Origin: JAKQHY01 sp034429475 | GTDB taxonomy: Bacteria; Chloroflexota; Anaerolineae; B4-G1; SLSP01 | Direction of reading: 5' to 3' | Length of the DNA: 64,000 nt | NCBI GenBank assembly: GCA_034429475.1 | Contig: DAOUGD010000136.1 | Coordinates: forward strand, 1 to 64,000 | Shown: positions 27,684 to 35,693 of the stretch, one piece after another | Layout: every line of letters starts with the position of its first letter | Position numbering within the stretch: the stretch's first letter is position 1 | Notes under the pieces: model-generated | Told to the model about the DNA's origin: nothing | The model's input: only the letters and a program-made list of their open reading frames with translations | The model's database searches: none | Program-made: the position numbers and the translations under genes

Positions 27684-28303
27684 CGCACGCCGGGCCGCAC
27701 TCTAGCTCGTACTCGCTGTGATAGTTGCCGGCATCAGCGGGTAACTCGTCCAGAAAACAATGTAAAATTCTGACGTTCATTTTTCGTTCTTGCGCCGCCA
27801 TTCGTGCAAACGCTTCTGGAAAATCGCGCCGGATTTTATTCCAGTATCCAGCCTTGCCCTTAACGCACCCGATACAGTTATTGTTTTTGTATCCGAGTTT
27901 GTACATCGCTGGCAATTCAATACCCGCCACGTTGAGCATATCGAGATACGTGATAGTCTCCCACGCGCTGGTATAGCTGCCGTGGATTTCGTTTCAACTC
28001 AGCCGTGCAACGCGCCCCACGTACACCGACAAGCCAGCCAGTCTTGTTGAACACGTCGAAAATATCGGTGTACTCGTCAGATCGAATGACTTTTATCTCC
28101 TTCCCTATCCACCGTGCAACATCGCTCATAAAGCGCCGATTATCTGGATGCTCATATTTCAATGTGTCACAGTAAATGACCTGGGCGCGCTCGTCATAGC
28201 GTTCCACTGCCAGCTTTGCCGCGCACGCGCTTGCCGCTCCACAAGAAAACCACACCAGCACGCGCTCACCGCTGAAAAATGACTCTTGTCGTGGTCGTCT
28301 CAT
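27667..28303 (-). pseudogene. Broken phosphoadenosine-phosphosulfate-reductase-family gene in the first cassette
   Basis: The first part (28303-27917) starts behind AAAGGAG, 20 bp from the cassette border, and has the family PP-loop-like start VLVWFSCGAASACAAK, then CDTLKYEHPDNRRFMSDV and RCTAELKRNPR. It runs into a stop after DYHVSRYAQRGGY. The second part (27939-27667) is in another frame and has AGIELPAMYKLGYKNNNCIG and GYWNKIRRDFPEAF, the normal C-terminal half. By comparison with intact phage-type relatives, about 40 residues between them seem to be missing and the frame is shifted, so an internal deletion is likely. The complete protein would be an adenylyl-binding reductase-like enzyme of unclear substrate. 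Confidence 0.75.
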
Positions 28304-30813
28304 AACGCTCCTTTGCGGCCTAACACTGGCATGACCAAATCGCTCAACACCAGCGCGATCTCCGCCCGGCGCTGCCGGTAAATCTCCAGAGCTTCCACGC
28401 CATTGGCGGCTTCTAACGGATTATAATGCAACATCCGTAACGTCTCCGCCAGCGCGGCGCGCGTCACCGCATCGTCCTCCACCATCAGCACGGTTTCGCC
28501 CTTCCCCAAAATCATGGGGGACGCGCCAACCAATGCCATGTCGTCCTGGGAGAGCGGAAGCGCCGGCAAATAAATTGTGAAAGCCGTTCCCTCCCCGACT
28601 TTGCTCGTCACGTCAATGGCGCCTTCGTGCTGACCGACGATGCCGTAAACCTGCGCCAACCCCAGGCCGGTGCCTTTCCCCGGCGACTTCGTGGTATAAA
28701 ACGGCTCGAAAATGTGCGGCAGCACGTCGGGCGGAATTCCCATGCCGCTGTCTTGTACTGTGATCCGCACCCACTCCCCGGCGTGCATTTCCGGCAAAGG
28801 CGGCGGAGCGTCGGCAGCGACGGCCTCCCGCGCCAGGGTGAGCCACAGCCGCCCGCCCTCCGGCATTGCATCACGCGCGTTGACGATCAAGTTCATGAAC
28901 ATCTGCTGCAAGCGGGTCGGATCGGCGCGCACAGTTATAGCGGACTGATCGGTGGGGTAGTCCAGCCTGATAGTGATATTCTCCGGCAAGGTGCGCTGCC
29001 ACAATTTCACCTGTTCCTTCAACAGCGGCGTCAAATCCAGGGGGCGCAAATCCAACATGGCGCTACGGCTGAAATCCAGGATTTGCTCGATCAGCTCCGA
29101 CGCGCGCTGCCCCTGCTGGGTAATTGTCGTCAGACGATCGCGCAATTTGGGCGACAGATCCGGATCCCGCATGGCTAACTGGCTGTAAAGGATGATTACG
29201 GCCATAATGTTGTTGAAGTCGTGCGCGATGCCCGCCGCGAGTTGTCCCACCGCCGCCAGACGCTCCTGGCGATGCACGCGCTGTTCGATTTCGTGTTCCT
29301 GGGTCACCTCGTGGATCGCCAGCACCCACCCTCCCGTGGCCGGCCCGGTTTCAATCGCCCGCGCAATCACCCGGAAAATGCGCGAATTTTCCTGGATTTC
29401 GTGCCATAACCCTTCGGGGAGCATCATCAAGATCTCGTCCAGGGATGTTTGGCCCAATCGCACAATGACATCGCCTACCTGCGCCGCCGCAAGCAATTGC
29501 AGGTAGGTAGCGCCGCTGGGATTTGCCAACACCACCTGGCGCTTGCCGTTTAGCAGCAGCACCCCCTCCGGCACCGTGTTCACAATCTGCTGCACCTGCA
29601 AGGCCTGCTCGCGCACTTGCGCCAGCAATCGCGCGCGTTCAGCGTCCGCCTGCTGGCGCTCGGTGACATCCACGGCGAAGGCAAACAAGTATTCTTGCTG
29701 ATTAAACTCCAAGTAATTGGCCGTCACTTCCACCGGGAAGGAGGTGCCATCCTTGCGCCGGTAAAGGGAGCGAAAGGTGGTGACGTTCTCTTGTTTCAGC
29801 CATTGCCAATTCATCTCCCACACTTTGGGAGACCAGAAAAGGTTGATATCAAGAAGGGAGAGAGATAACAACTCCGCGCGCGAATACCCCAGACAGGCGC
29901 AGGCTGTTTCATTCACATATTTCAGACGCGCTTCGGCATCCACCCAAAAGATCATGTTGGAGCTATGCTCCACCGAATACTGGGTCAAACGCAAAGCCGC
30001 CTCGGATTTCAACGATTCGGTAATATCGCGCAGGATGATTTGAAAACCGGTGGGCGTCCCATCGTCGGCCCGCTGAACGGTGGCGTTGAGCAGCACGTCA
30101 ATCACCACACCCTCGGAGCGCATCATCTGCGTCTCCAGGTTAAACGCACTGACCATTAAAAACCGTTCGCGGAAGACTTCGTACTGCGCCGGCAGCACCA
30201 GCAGGTTGCGAATGTCGCGCCCCACCAACTCAGACTGCGGGTAACCTAACAACTGCGTCCCCGCCGGGTTGATGTCCAACAACACTCCCTCCAGGGTTGT
30301 GATAACGATAGTGTCCTGAGAATCCTCAAAGAGCTTGCGATACTTGCGCTCGCCGGCTCGCAGGTCTTGATTCAGGGCGGCCATTTCAACTACTTTGGAC
30401 TTGACCTGCGCCGCCATCGCGTTGAACGATCCGGCCAACTGCCCCAATTCGTCATCCCCCTCCTCGCGCACTCGCACGTCCAGGTCCCCCTCCTGAAAAG
30501 CGCGGGCCGCCCTCAATACCTGCTGGATATGGCGCAGGATGCGCGCATTCAACATCCAATTAGCCAAAAACACCGCCACACCACCGCCACATGCCAACAA
30601 TGCCAGCGCAACTGTCGCCCGCCGTTCAATTTTTTCAACCCGCGCATAGACGGATTGAATTTCCGCGTCCGCCAGAATCGCGTGCGCGATCTCGTAACGC
30701 ACCTCAGCTACGGCAATGTAGCTTATTGTCAGCATGATCAAGATCAAGCCCAAAAACAGCCCAAAAGCCAATAGGAACTTGCCGGTAAGATGCAACCCGC
30801 GCCATTGCCGCAT
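28300..30813 (-). CDS. Membrane hybrid sensor histidine kinase, receiver domain cut by cassette insertion
   Basis: Residues 1-830 are native. Two membrane helices (about 10-36 and 60-83) flank a short outer segment; a HAMP linker, three PAS-like domains (about 165-500), HisKA with His531 in GIAHDFNNIMAV and an ATPase domain (PFYTTKSPGKGTGLGLAQVY) follow. A receiver starts at about 770 (VLMVEDDAVTRAAL) with phospho-acceptor Asp825 in LSDLVMPV. After Val830 the cassette adds LGRKGAL and a stop, so the receiver lacks its conserved Thr and Lys (found at 27150-27341). The kinase core could still work, but phosphorelay is probably lost. ATG 30813 (GAGGG upstream) was preferred to ATG 30846. Confidence 0.9.
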   Translation of the reverse strand: MRQWRGLHLTGKFLLAFGLFLGLILIMLTISYIAVAEVRYEIAHAILADAEIQSVYARVEKIERRATVALALLACGGGVAVFLANWMLNARILRHIQQVLRAARAFQEGDLDVRVREEGDDELGQLAGSFNAMAAQVKSKVVEMAALNQDLRAGERKYRKLFEDSQDTIVITTLEGVLLDINPAGTQLLGYPQSELVGRDIRNLLVLPAQYEVFRERFLMVSAFNLETQMMRSEGVVIDVLLNATVQRADDGTPTGFQIILRDITESLKSEAALRLTQYSVEHSSNMIFWVDAEARLKYVNETACACLGYSRAELLSLSLLDINLFWSPKVWEMNWQWLKQENVTTFRSLYRRKDGTSFPVEVTANYLEFNQQEYLFAFAVDVTERQQADAERARLLAQVREQALQVQQIVNTVPEGVLLLNGKRQVVLANPSGATYLQLLAAAQVGDVIVRLGQTSLDEILMMLPEGLWHEIQENSRIFRVIARAIETGPATGGWVLAIHEVTQEHEIEQRVHRQERLAAVGQLAAGIAHDFNNIMAVIILYSQLAMRDPDLSPKLRDRLTTITQQGQRASELIEQILDFSRSAMLDLRPLDLTPLLKEQVKLWQRTLPENITIRLDYPTDQSAITVRADPTRLQQMFMNLIVNARDAMPEGGRLWLTLAREAVAADAPPPLPEMHAGEWVRITVQDSGMGIPPDVLPHIFEPFYTTKSPGKGTGLGLAQVYGIVGQHEGAIDVTSKVGEGTAFTIYLPALPLSQDDMALVGASPMILGKGETVLMVEDDAVTRAALAETLRMLHYNPLEAANGVEALEIYRQRRAEIALVLSDLVMPVLGRKGAL

Positions 30814-30935
30814 TATCAAACCCTCTTGCCACCTTTTGAAATTCATTTCGCGTTGAACCCACTGTTTTTCAGCTCGTTAGAAACTCGTATATCCTTAAGA
30901 ATAACACGCTTGTCACAGTGTGCAAACTGCCTCAG

Positions 30936-31781
30936 TTAATCCTCCATCCCCCCGATCAGCACCCCGCGCATCAGGTAATGGCGCAAGACAATAAAGATCA
31001 CGACCACCGGCAGGCTCATCAAGATCGCCAGCGCCGAGAGTTGACTCCACGGCAGCGTCTGCCGCATGATGGCCGACACGGCCATCGCCAGCGTAGCGTT
31101 TTCCCCGCGCTCGATGAACAGCCAGCCTATGGCAAATTCGGTGTAGCCGACGAGGAACGTCAACAGCGCGGCGACGGCGATGGCGGGCAGGGCCAGGGGC
31201 AGCGTCACCTTCCAGAAGACCGTCAGACGCCCGGCCCCTTCCAGGAACGCGGCTTCCTCCAATTCTTCGGGAATCGCCTGGAACGCGGCGCGCATATTCC
31301 AGACGCAGAACGGCGTCGTGAACGCCATGTAGACGATCATCAGGCCGAACAGTGACGCGCGAATCCCCAGGCGCGTCAGCAGCACGTATAGCGGCGTCAT
31401 CAGCGCGACTTGCGGCAAAAGCGTCCCCAGCAACAGAGCGAACAATCCCGCCTGCCGCCCCGGAAAGCGGAGCCGCGCGAAGGCATACGCCATGCTCGCG
31501 CCCAGAACGACCGCGCTCAAGGCCGCGCCGCCGGAGACGATCAGGCTGTTGCGCAACAGTCCCAGGAATGAGAGGGACTGCAAGGGCGTCTGCCAGGCTT
31601 TGCGGAACGCTTCCAGCGAAAATTTAGTCGGCCACACGGTAAACGTCACCGGCGCGCCTTTCAGCGTCTCGTCGAAGGCCAGCCGCGCCATCCCCCAAAT
31701 CGGCAGCAGCACAAATAACGCGACCGCTGCCAGGAGCAGTTGATAGACTACTTGTTGGGAAAGCGATACTCTTCTACGCAT
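30936..31781 (-). CDS. ABC sugar-transport permease, MalG type
   Basis: Inner-membrane half of a carbohydrate importer: 281 residues with six predicted helices and the EAA loop that contacts the ATPase (PEELEEAAFLEGAGRLTVFWKV has the expected E-A-A-x3-G spacing). It ends ILRHYLMRGVLIGG, the usual MalG-type tail. It overlaps the stop of the upstream fused permease gene by 8 bp, so the two should pair as a heterodimer. It is a paralogue of the permease at 34797-35693, giving this locus two permease pairs for one binding protein. The ATPase must come from elsewhere. Confidence 0.93.
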   Translation of the reverse strand: MRRRVSLSQQVVYQLLLAAVALFVLLPIWGMARLAFDETLKGAPVTFTVWPTKFSLEAFRKAWQTPLQSLSFLGLLRNSLIVSGGAALSAVVLGASMAYAFARLRFPGRQAGLFALLLGTLLPQVALMTPLYVLLTRLGIRASLFGLMIVYMAFTTPFCVWNMRAAFQAIPEELEEAAFLEGAGRLTVFWKVTLPLALPAIAVAALLTFLVGYTEFAIGWLFIERGENATLAMAVSAIMRQTLPWSQLSALAILMSLPVVVIFIVLRHYLMRGVLIGGMED

Positions 31782-34023
31782 ACGTCACCCCCTTCCCCGC
31801 CCGGCTTACCCGGTTGAACCACAGCAGGGACAGAATCAGGACGATCACGGTGAACACGTTGATCACCGCCGAAACCGCGTATTTCCCGGTGGAATCAAAA
31901 ATATAATAGGACAGGCTGGCGAGGGTGGTCAGCGGATACGGCGGATTCAGGACGTAGAACAGATAGAATTGGTTGAAGGCGTAAATTCCCCGGATGATCA
32001 AGGCCGGGGCCAGCAACGGCAGCAGCAGCGGCCAGGTGATCGCCCGGAATTGCTGCCAGCCGTTCGCGCCATCTATCGCCGCCGCATCATAGACCTCGGT
32101 GGGAATCATCTTCAGGCCTGCCAAGGCCGCCAGCATCATCAGGGGGAAGCCCATCCACGTGCCGGCAATCAGCAAAACCCAGAACGCCAAATTGGGGTTT
32201 TGCTGCCACTGCGCCAGCGTCTGCGCCAGTGGATAGCCGGGCGTCTCTGGGAAGCTCGCGCCGAGGAAGAACCAGCCGTAGTGCGGATCGAAGATCTGCA
32301 TCCACACCAGCGCGCCAACAAATTCGGGGATGGCCCAGGGCAGCACGAAGAGCGTCTGCCAGAAGGGTTTGAAGCACACGCCGGGCCGGTGGAGCAGCAG
32401 CGCCACACCGACGCCCAGTGCGGCCTGCGCCCCCACCGCCGCCGCCGTCCATACCCCTTCAAAGACCAACAACCCCATCCCGCCGGCGGAGATAAAATCC
32501 AGAAAGGTCCCGATCCCGACGTAACGCACGGTTTTGCTCGATGGGCGGCTACGCGCAAAGATATCCACTTGCACCGGCTCCGCCCGCCCGGTCACGCCCT
32601 TCCATAGCTCGCGCCCGATGCCACCCTGGATACCATCCTTGATGGACGTGGTATTGAAATCGGTCAGCGCGATGCCGACTTGGAAGATCAGCGGGTAGAA
32701 CGTGATGAGCGCCAGCACGATAACGCCCGGCGCCAGCCAGGGAAGCGCGGCGCGCAATTCACGCCGCATCACGCGCCCCGTCGCCGGCGCGGCCCGCCGC
32801 CAGTCACGCCGCCAGGCGCGCAGCGGCAGCCAGAGCCGCGCGCGGACGCCCTCGGCAGCCGCGAGAGACAGGGGGAACGTCAACACCAGGATGTATTGCG
32901 GCCACTTGGTCGGCCAGATCAGCAAGAAGCCAAATCCAATCAGCAGCCAGAGGGCGTAGAGAGGGCGGCATCGCCACAGGGACGGCAGCCCCAGGACGGC
33001 CAGTAACGTGATGACGGCGTCCAGACACACCACGAACACGCCCGGATGCCAGGGGACGGATTCCGTCAGCCACACCATAGGTTGCCAGAGAGGCAAGCCA
33101 GCCCCCTGCACATCCTGACTCTGGGTGTACGCGCCGTGATAGGCCAGCGAATCCCACAGGCGCGCGACCGGCGCGGGCCACAGATAAGGAGAAGCCGCCA
33201 CGAACACGGCCACTGCCAACAGTCCCCAGAGCAGCGCCGGGCCTAACCAGCGGGCAAAGAGTCTCAACGGATGAAACGGATTGAAACGGATTTTTTTTAA
33301 TTCTGCCGGCGAGAATGGGTTTTGCCCCCCGGTCTTCGTCGTTGGGTAGGTTTGCCAGAGCCAGTGAACCAACACGGCGAGACCCGCGACGCAATATAGA
33401 TATTTCCCTGCCGCCGTCAGCCCCAGAAACACCGCGGAGATGACGAGCCAGCCGGTGTGTCCGCGCTCCCCTACCCCGGCGTGACGCCGCGATTGCTCAT
33501 AAGTCAGCACGGTCAACGCGGCGGTGAAGGCCGGCAAACCTTCTAACATCACCTGGGCGGTGTATTTGATGGTAAACGTGTGAATCGCCAGCCACAGCCC
33601 CGCCAGCGGGCTTAGGCAGGCCAGCAACAAGACCTCCAGGGTGTTGGAGGCTGCCGCGACGGTGCGCGCCACGCGCAGATGCGGCTGCGGCAACGACGCC
33701 GCCGGGCTGGCCGACGTAGGGCGGTCGGGGATTTCCGAGACTTGGGGCAGTGGAACCAACGCCATTCCATACGCCAACTTCGCCAGTGGGGGATGCTCCG
33801 GGCGGTAGTTGAGCCGGGTCAACGCGCCCCAATCGCCGTTTTGGATGGCGACCTGGTACTGCTGCGCCGCGCGCAGGTAATCGTCCTCGTCGTAATCAAT
33901 GGGCAAAAGCTCCACCGCGCGCATCCGCAACATCCACGCCGCCGCCGTCACCAGCACGATAGCCGCCACGCGCAGCGCAACGCGCAGCCAGGGCGCTTTT
34001 ATCCCATAAGTTTTTACATTCAT
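31774..34023 (-). CDS. Fusion of a membrane glycosyltransferase-like domain with a MalF-type ABC permease
   Basis: One uninterrupted 749-residue frame. The N-terminal part (about 1-420) is a multi-helix membrane protein resembling GT-C/PMT_2 glycosyltransferases: the first outer loop carries acidic residues (IDYDEDDYLRAAQQY) and a downstream PEHPPLAKL segment, as in ArnT-like enzymes. From about 425 (ALPWLAPGVIVLALITFYPL) it is a typical MalF-type permease with the EAA loop AAIDGANGWQQFRAITWP. It overlaps the MalG gene by 8 bp. The ATG at 34023 was preferred to one at 34077, which lies in repeat-like DNA. How the two parts cooperate is unknown; sugar transfer coupled to import or a simple gene fusion are both possible. 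A dispersed repeat lies in the frame at 33263-33298. Confidence 0.82.
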   Translation of the reverse strand: MNVKTYGIKAPWLRVALRVAAIVLVTAAAWMLRMRAVELLPIDYDEDDYLRAAQQYQVAIQNGDWGALTRLNYRPEHPPLAKLAYGMALVPLPQVSEIPDRPTSASPAASLPQPHLRVARTVAAASNTLEVLLLACLSPLAGLWLAIHTFTIKYTAQVMLEGLPAFTAALTVLTYEQSRRHAGVGERGHTGWLVISAVFLGLTAAGKYLYCVAGLAVLVHWLWQTYPTTKTGGQNPFSPAELKKIRFNPFHPLRLFARWLGPALLWGLLAVAVFVAASPYLWPAPVARLWDSLAYHGAYTQSQDVQGAGLPLWQPMVWLTESVPWHPGVFVVCLDAVITLLAVLGLPSLWRCRPLYALWLLIGFGFLLIWPTKWPQYILVLTFPLSLAAAEGVRARLWLPLRAWRRDWRRAAPATGRVMRRELRAALPWLAPGVIVLALITFYPLIFQVGIALTDFNTTSIKDGIQGGIGRELWKGVTGRAEPVQVDIFARSRPSSKTVRYVGIGTFLDFISAGGMGLLVFEGVWTAAAVGAQAALGVGVALLLHRPGVCFKPFWQTLFVLPWAIPEFVGALVWMQIFDPHYGWFFLGASFPETPGYPLAQTLAQWQQNPNLAFWVLLIAGTWMGFPLMMLAALAGLKMIPTEVYDAAAIDGANGWQQFRAITWPLLLPLLAPALIIRGIYAFNQFYLFYVLNPPYPLTTLASLSYYIFDSTGKYAVSAVINVFTVIVLILSLLWFNRVSRAGKGVTYA
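33263..33298. repeat. Dispersed AACGGATTGAA-type repeat inside a coding region
   Basis: TCAACGGATGAAACGGATTG and the following bases match the intergenic repeats at 13576-13596 and 36893-36945. Here the repeat is translated in frame, on the minus strand, as KKIRFNPFHPLRLF within the fused glycosyltransferase-permease. Confidence 0.6.
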
Positions 34024-34046
34024 CCTTACTGCCCCCTCGCCTGTAA

Positions 34047-34185
34047 TAATGGGACACGGAAAAACATGGATGAACACGGATTTAAAAAATCAGCGTCCAT
34101 CAGCGTGCCTCTGCGTCCAAATTTAAACGCAAAGACGCAAAGACGCAAAGTTTCTCACGTCTTTGCGCCTTTGCGCCTCTATAGA
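34047..34185. repeat. Composite intergenic repeat (GGGACACGGA and ACGCAAAG units)
   Basis: The gap upstream of the fused permease holds a GGGACACGGA unit, three tandem ACGCAAAG units (34127-34150) and the inverted form CTTTGCGCCTTTGCGC (34160-34175). The ACGCAAAG units recur at 36771-36794. No gene is present. Confidence 0.6.
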
Positions 34186-34190
34186 TTTCG

Positions 34191-34694
34191 CTAATCACAC
34201 CACGCTTGAGCGACCGTGCCTCCCACCGTGCTGTACACAATCATCCAGTGTCTCCAGGGGACGTTAGCCCGAACGCTGTCCAACACCAACTCCCCCGTCT
34301 GTTGTGCGCCGCTTTCCTCGCACAGCACGGATACAGCAACCGTGAGGCTCGCCCGCCCGGCCTCCGTCACCGTGACCCCCGGCGCGACGGATTCGACGAC
34401 AAAGCCGGCCTTCCCCAGGCGCGACAGGCAGATTTCCGAGCAGCCGGCGGCCAGATCGTAGTAGGCCTGATGCTGCCAGCAGCTCTGCGCGCCGGCGGCG
34501 TCGCCGCGTGTCAGCGCCGCCACGTAGGCCGACGCCACCGCTTCGGGCGCGCGGTCAAACCCTCGCGTGCAGGGATCGTAGTACAGGCTGCGCACGCCGA
34601 GCGCCACGAGAATCGTCAAAACCACCAGCCCGCCGACGATGCCCCACAAGCGCGCCCGCCGCGCCGCCCGCTCCCGATAATACGTGTCAGACAT
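34191..34694 (-). CDS. Single-pass membrane protein with NTF2-like outer domain, function unknown
   Basis: A 167-residue protein with a basic cytoplasmic start (YYRERAARRARLW), one membrane helix (about 17-38, GIVGGLVVLTILVALGVRSL) and an outer domain of about 125 residues. The pattern APEAVASAYVAALTRGDAAG resembles small NTF2-like domains. It has five Cys, some of which may form disulfides. It lies between the two permease pairs of the sugar-uptake locus on the same strand and is probably cotranscribed, so it may be an accessory factor, but nothing in it identifies a function. It starts 102 bp after the upstream MalG stop. Confidence 0.7.
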   Translation of the reverse strand: MSDTYYRERAARRARLWGIVGGLVVLTILVALGVRSLYYDPCTRGFDRAPEAVASAYVAALTRGDAAGAQSCWQHQAYYDLAAGCSEICLSRLGKAGFVVESVAPGVTVTEAGRASLTVAVSVLCEESGAQQTGELVLDSVRANVPWRHWMIVYSTVGGTVAQAWCD

Positions 34695-34796
34695 AGTGCT
34701 GTGTTTGTCAGCAGATTTAGCGGATTAAGCAGATTTTTGATCCGTTTGTCGAATGTAATCTGCTAAATCTGCTTAATCTGCTGATGAGTAAAATCG

Positions 34797-35693
34797 TTAC
34801 TTCACGCTGCCCGCCGTGAGGCCGGAAACGATGTACCGCTGCGCCAGGAAGAAGAAGAGGATAATCGGCAAACTCATCAGGATGGACATGGCGGCAAAAT
34901 CCGACCAGGGGGTAGAAAACTGCCCCTGCATCGAACGCAACGCCATCGCCAGCGTGAAGCGGCTGGGCGCTTCGAGGAGCGTCCACGCCAGCGCGAACTC
35001 CGTCCAGCCGGACATGAACGAGAAGAGCACCGTCACGGCCAGCGCGGGCAAGGAGAGGGGCAGCATGATCTGGAAGAACGTCTGCGTGGCCGACGCGCCG
35101 TCAATCTTGGCGGCCTCTTCCAACTCGCGCGGCACCGTGTCGAAGTAGCCTTTGAGGTTCCAGATCGCAAAGGGCAGCGTGCCGGACGCATACGCCAGCA
35201 TCAGGCCGGGCAGCGTCGTGCGCAGCGTCTCTGCGCCGAATTTGATCTGGCTCAACAACACGTACAGCGCGCCGACGGTGGCCGAAGCCGGCAACATCAG
35301 CAGCGCAATAAAGCCCACCATCCCCGCCTCGCGTCCGATAAAGCGGAAGCGGGAGAAGGCATAGGCAGCCGAGGCACCCAGCAGCACTGCCACCACGCTG
35401 GTGCCCAACGCGACCAACAGACTGTTGCCCAACAACCGGCCAAACGTCATACACGAGGTCACGTCCGATGGATCGGAACACAGCAACTTGAACGGTTCGA
35501 GGAGCACCCGATGAAACGCGGCAAACGACGCGCCCGGTGGGATCAGACGCAACTCCAACGGCTTATCAATATTGCGCGGGTCCAACGCCAGCGAGACAAT
35601 CCACAGGATGGGAAACAACACCGATGCCGTCACCAACAGCAAGAAAATCTGGATCAAAATCTGGTTGAGAATGTCCTTTTGCTTCCTAGACAT
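34797..35693 (-). CDS. ABC sugar-transport permease, MalG type
   Basis: A 298-residue inner-membrane protein with six predicted helices, the EAA loop VPRELEEAAKIDGASATQTF and the C-terminal ending FFFLAQRYIVSGLTAGSVK that is characteristic of MalG/UgpE-type permeases. It overlaps the MalF gene by 8 bp, so the two are translationally coupled and should form the transport channel. The sugar is delivered by the double-domain binding protein encoded at 37107-39485. It is paralogous to the permease at 30936-31781 but clearly diverged. Confidence 0.94.
   Translation of the reverse strand: MSRKQKDILNQILIQIFLLLVTASVLFPILWIVSLALDPRNIDKPLELRLIPPGASFAAFHRVLLEPFKLLCSDPSDVTSCMTFGRLLGNSLLVALGTSVVAVLLGASAAYAFSRFRFIGREAGMVGFIALLMLPASATVGALYVLLSQIKFGAETLRTTLPGLMLAYASGTLPFAIWNLKGYFDTVPRELEEAAKIDGASATQTFFQIMLPLSLPALAVTVLFSFMSGWTEFALAWTLLEAPSRFTLAMALRSMQGQFSTPWSDFAAMSILMSLPIILFFFLAQRYIVSGLTAGSVK

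Larger units (their letters stand above)
27342..28323 (-). mobile_element. Two integron gene cassettes inserted in a histidine kinase gene
   Basis: The 982-bp segment is bounded by G|TTAGGC on the kinase 5' side (28324/28323, minus strand) and G|ATG on the other side (27342/27341). It contains two cassettes in the same orientation: 27597-28323 (PAPS reductase-like gene plus attC) and 27342-27596 (zinc-ribbon gene plus attC). Joining 28324 to 27341 restores an open kinase frame with the proper receiver sequence LVMPV-MGGRAL. The target G-A-T fits the GWT secondary-site preference known for integron integrases. No integrase gene or attI is in the window, so the integrase acted from elsewhere. 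Confidence 0.9.

Noticed and set aside
27342..28323. Transposon or insertion sequence as the cause of the kinase break
   Set aside because: There is no transposase, terminal inverted repeat or target duplication; the borders and attC structures fit integron cassettes instead.
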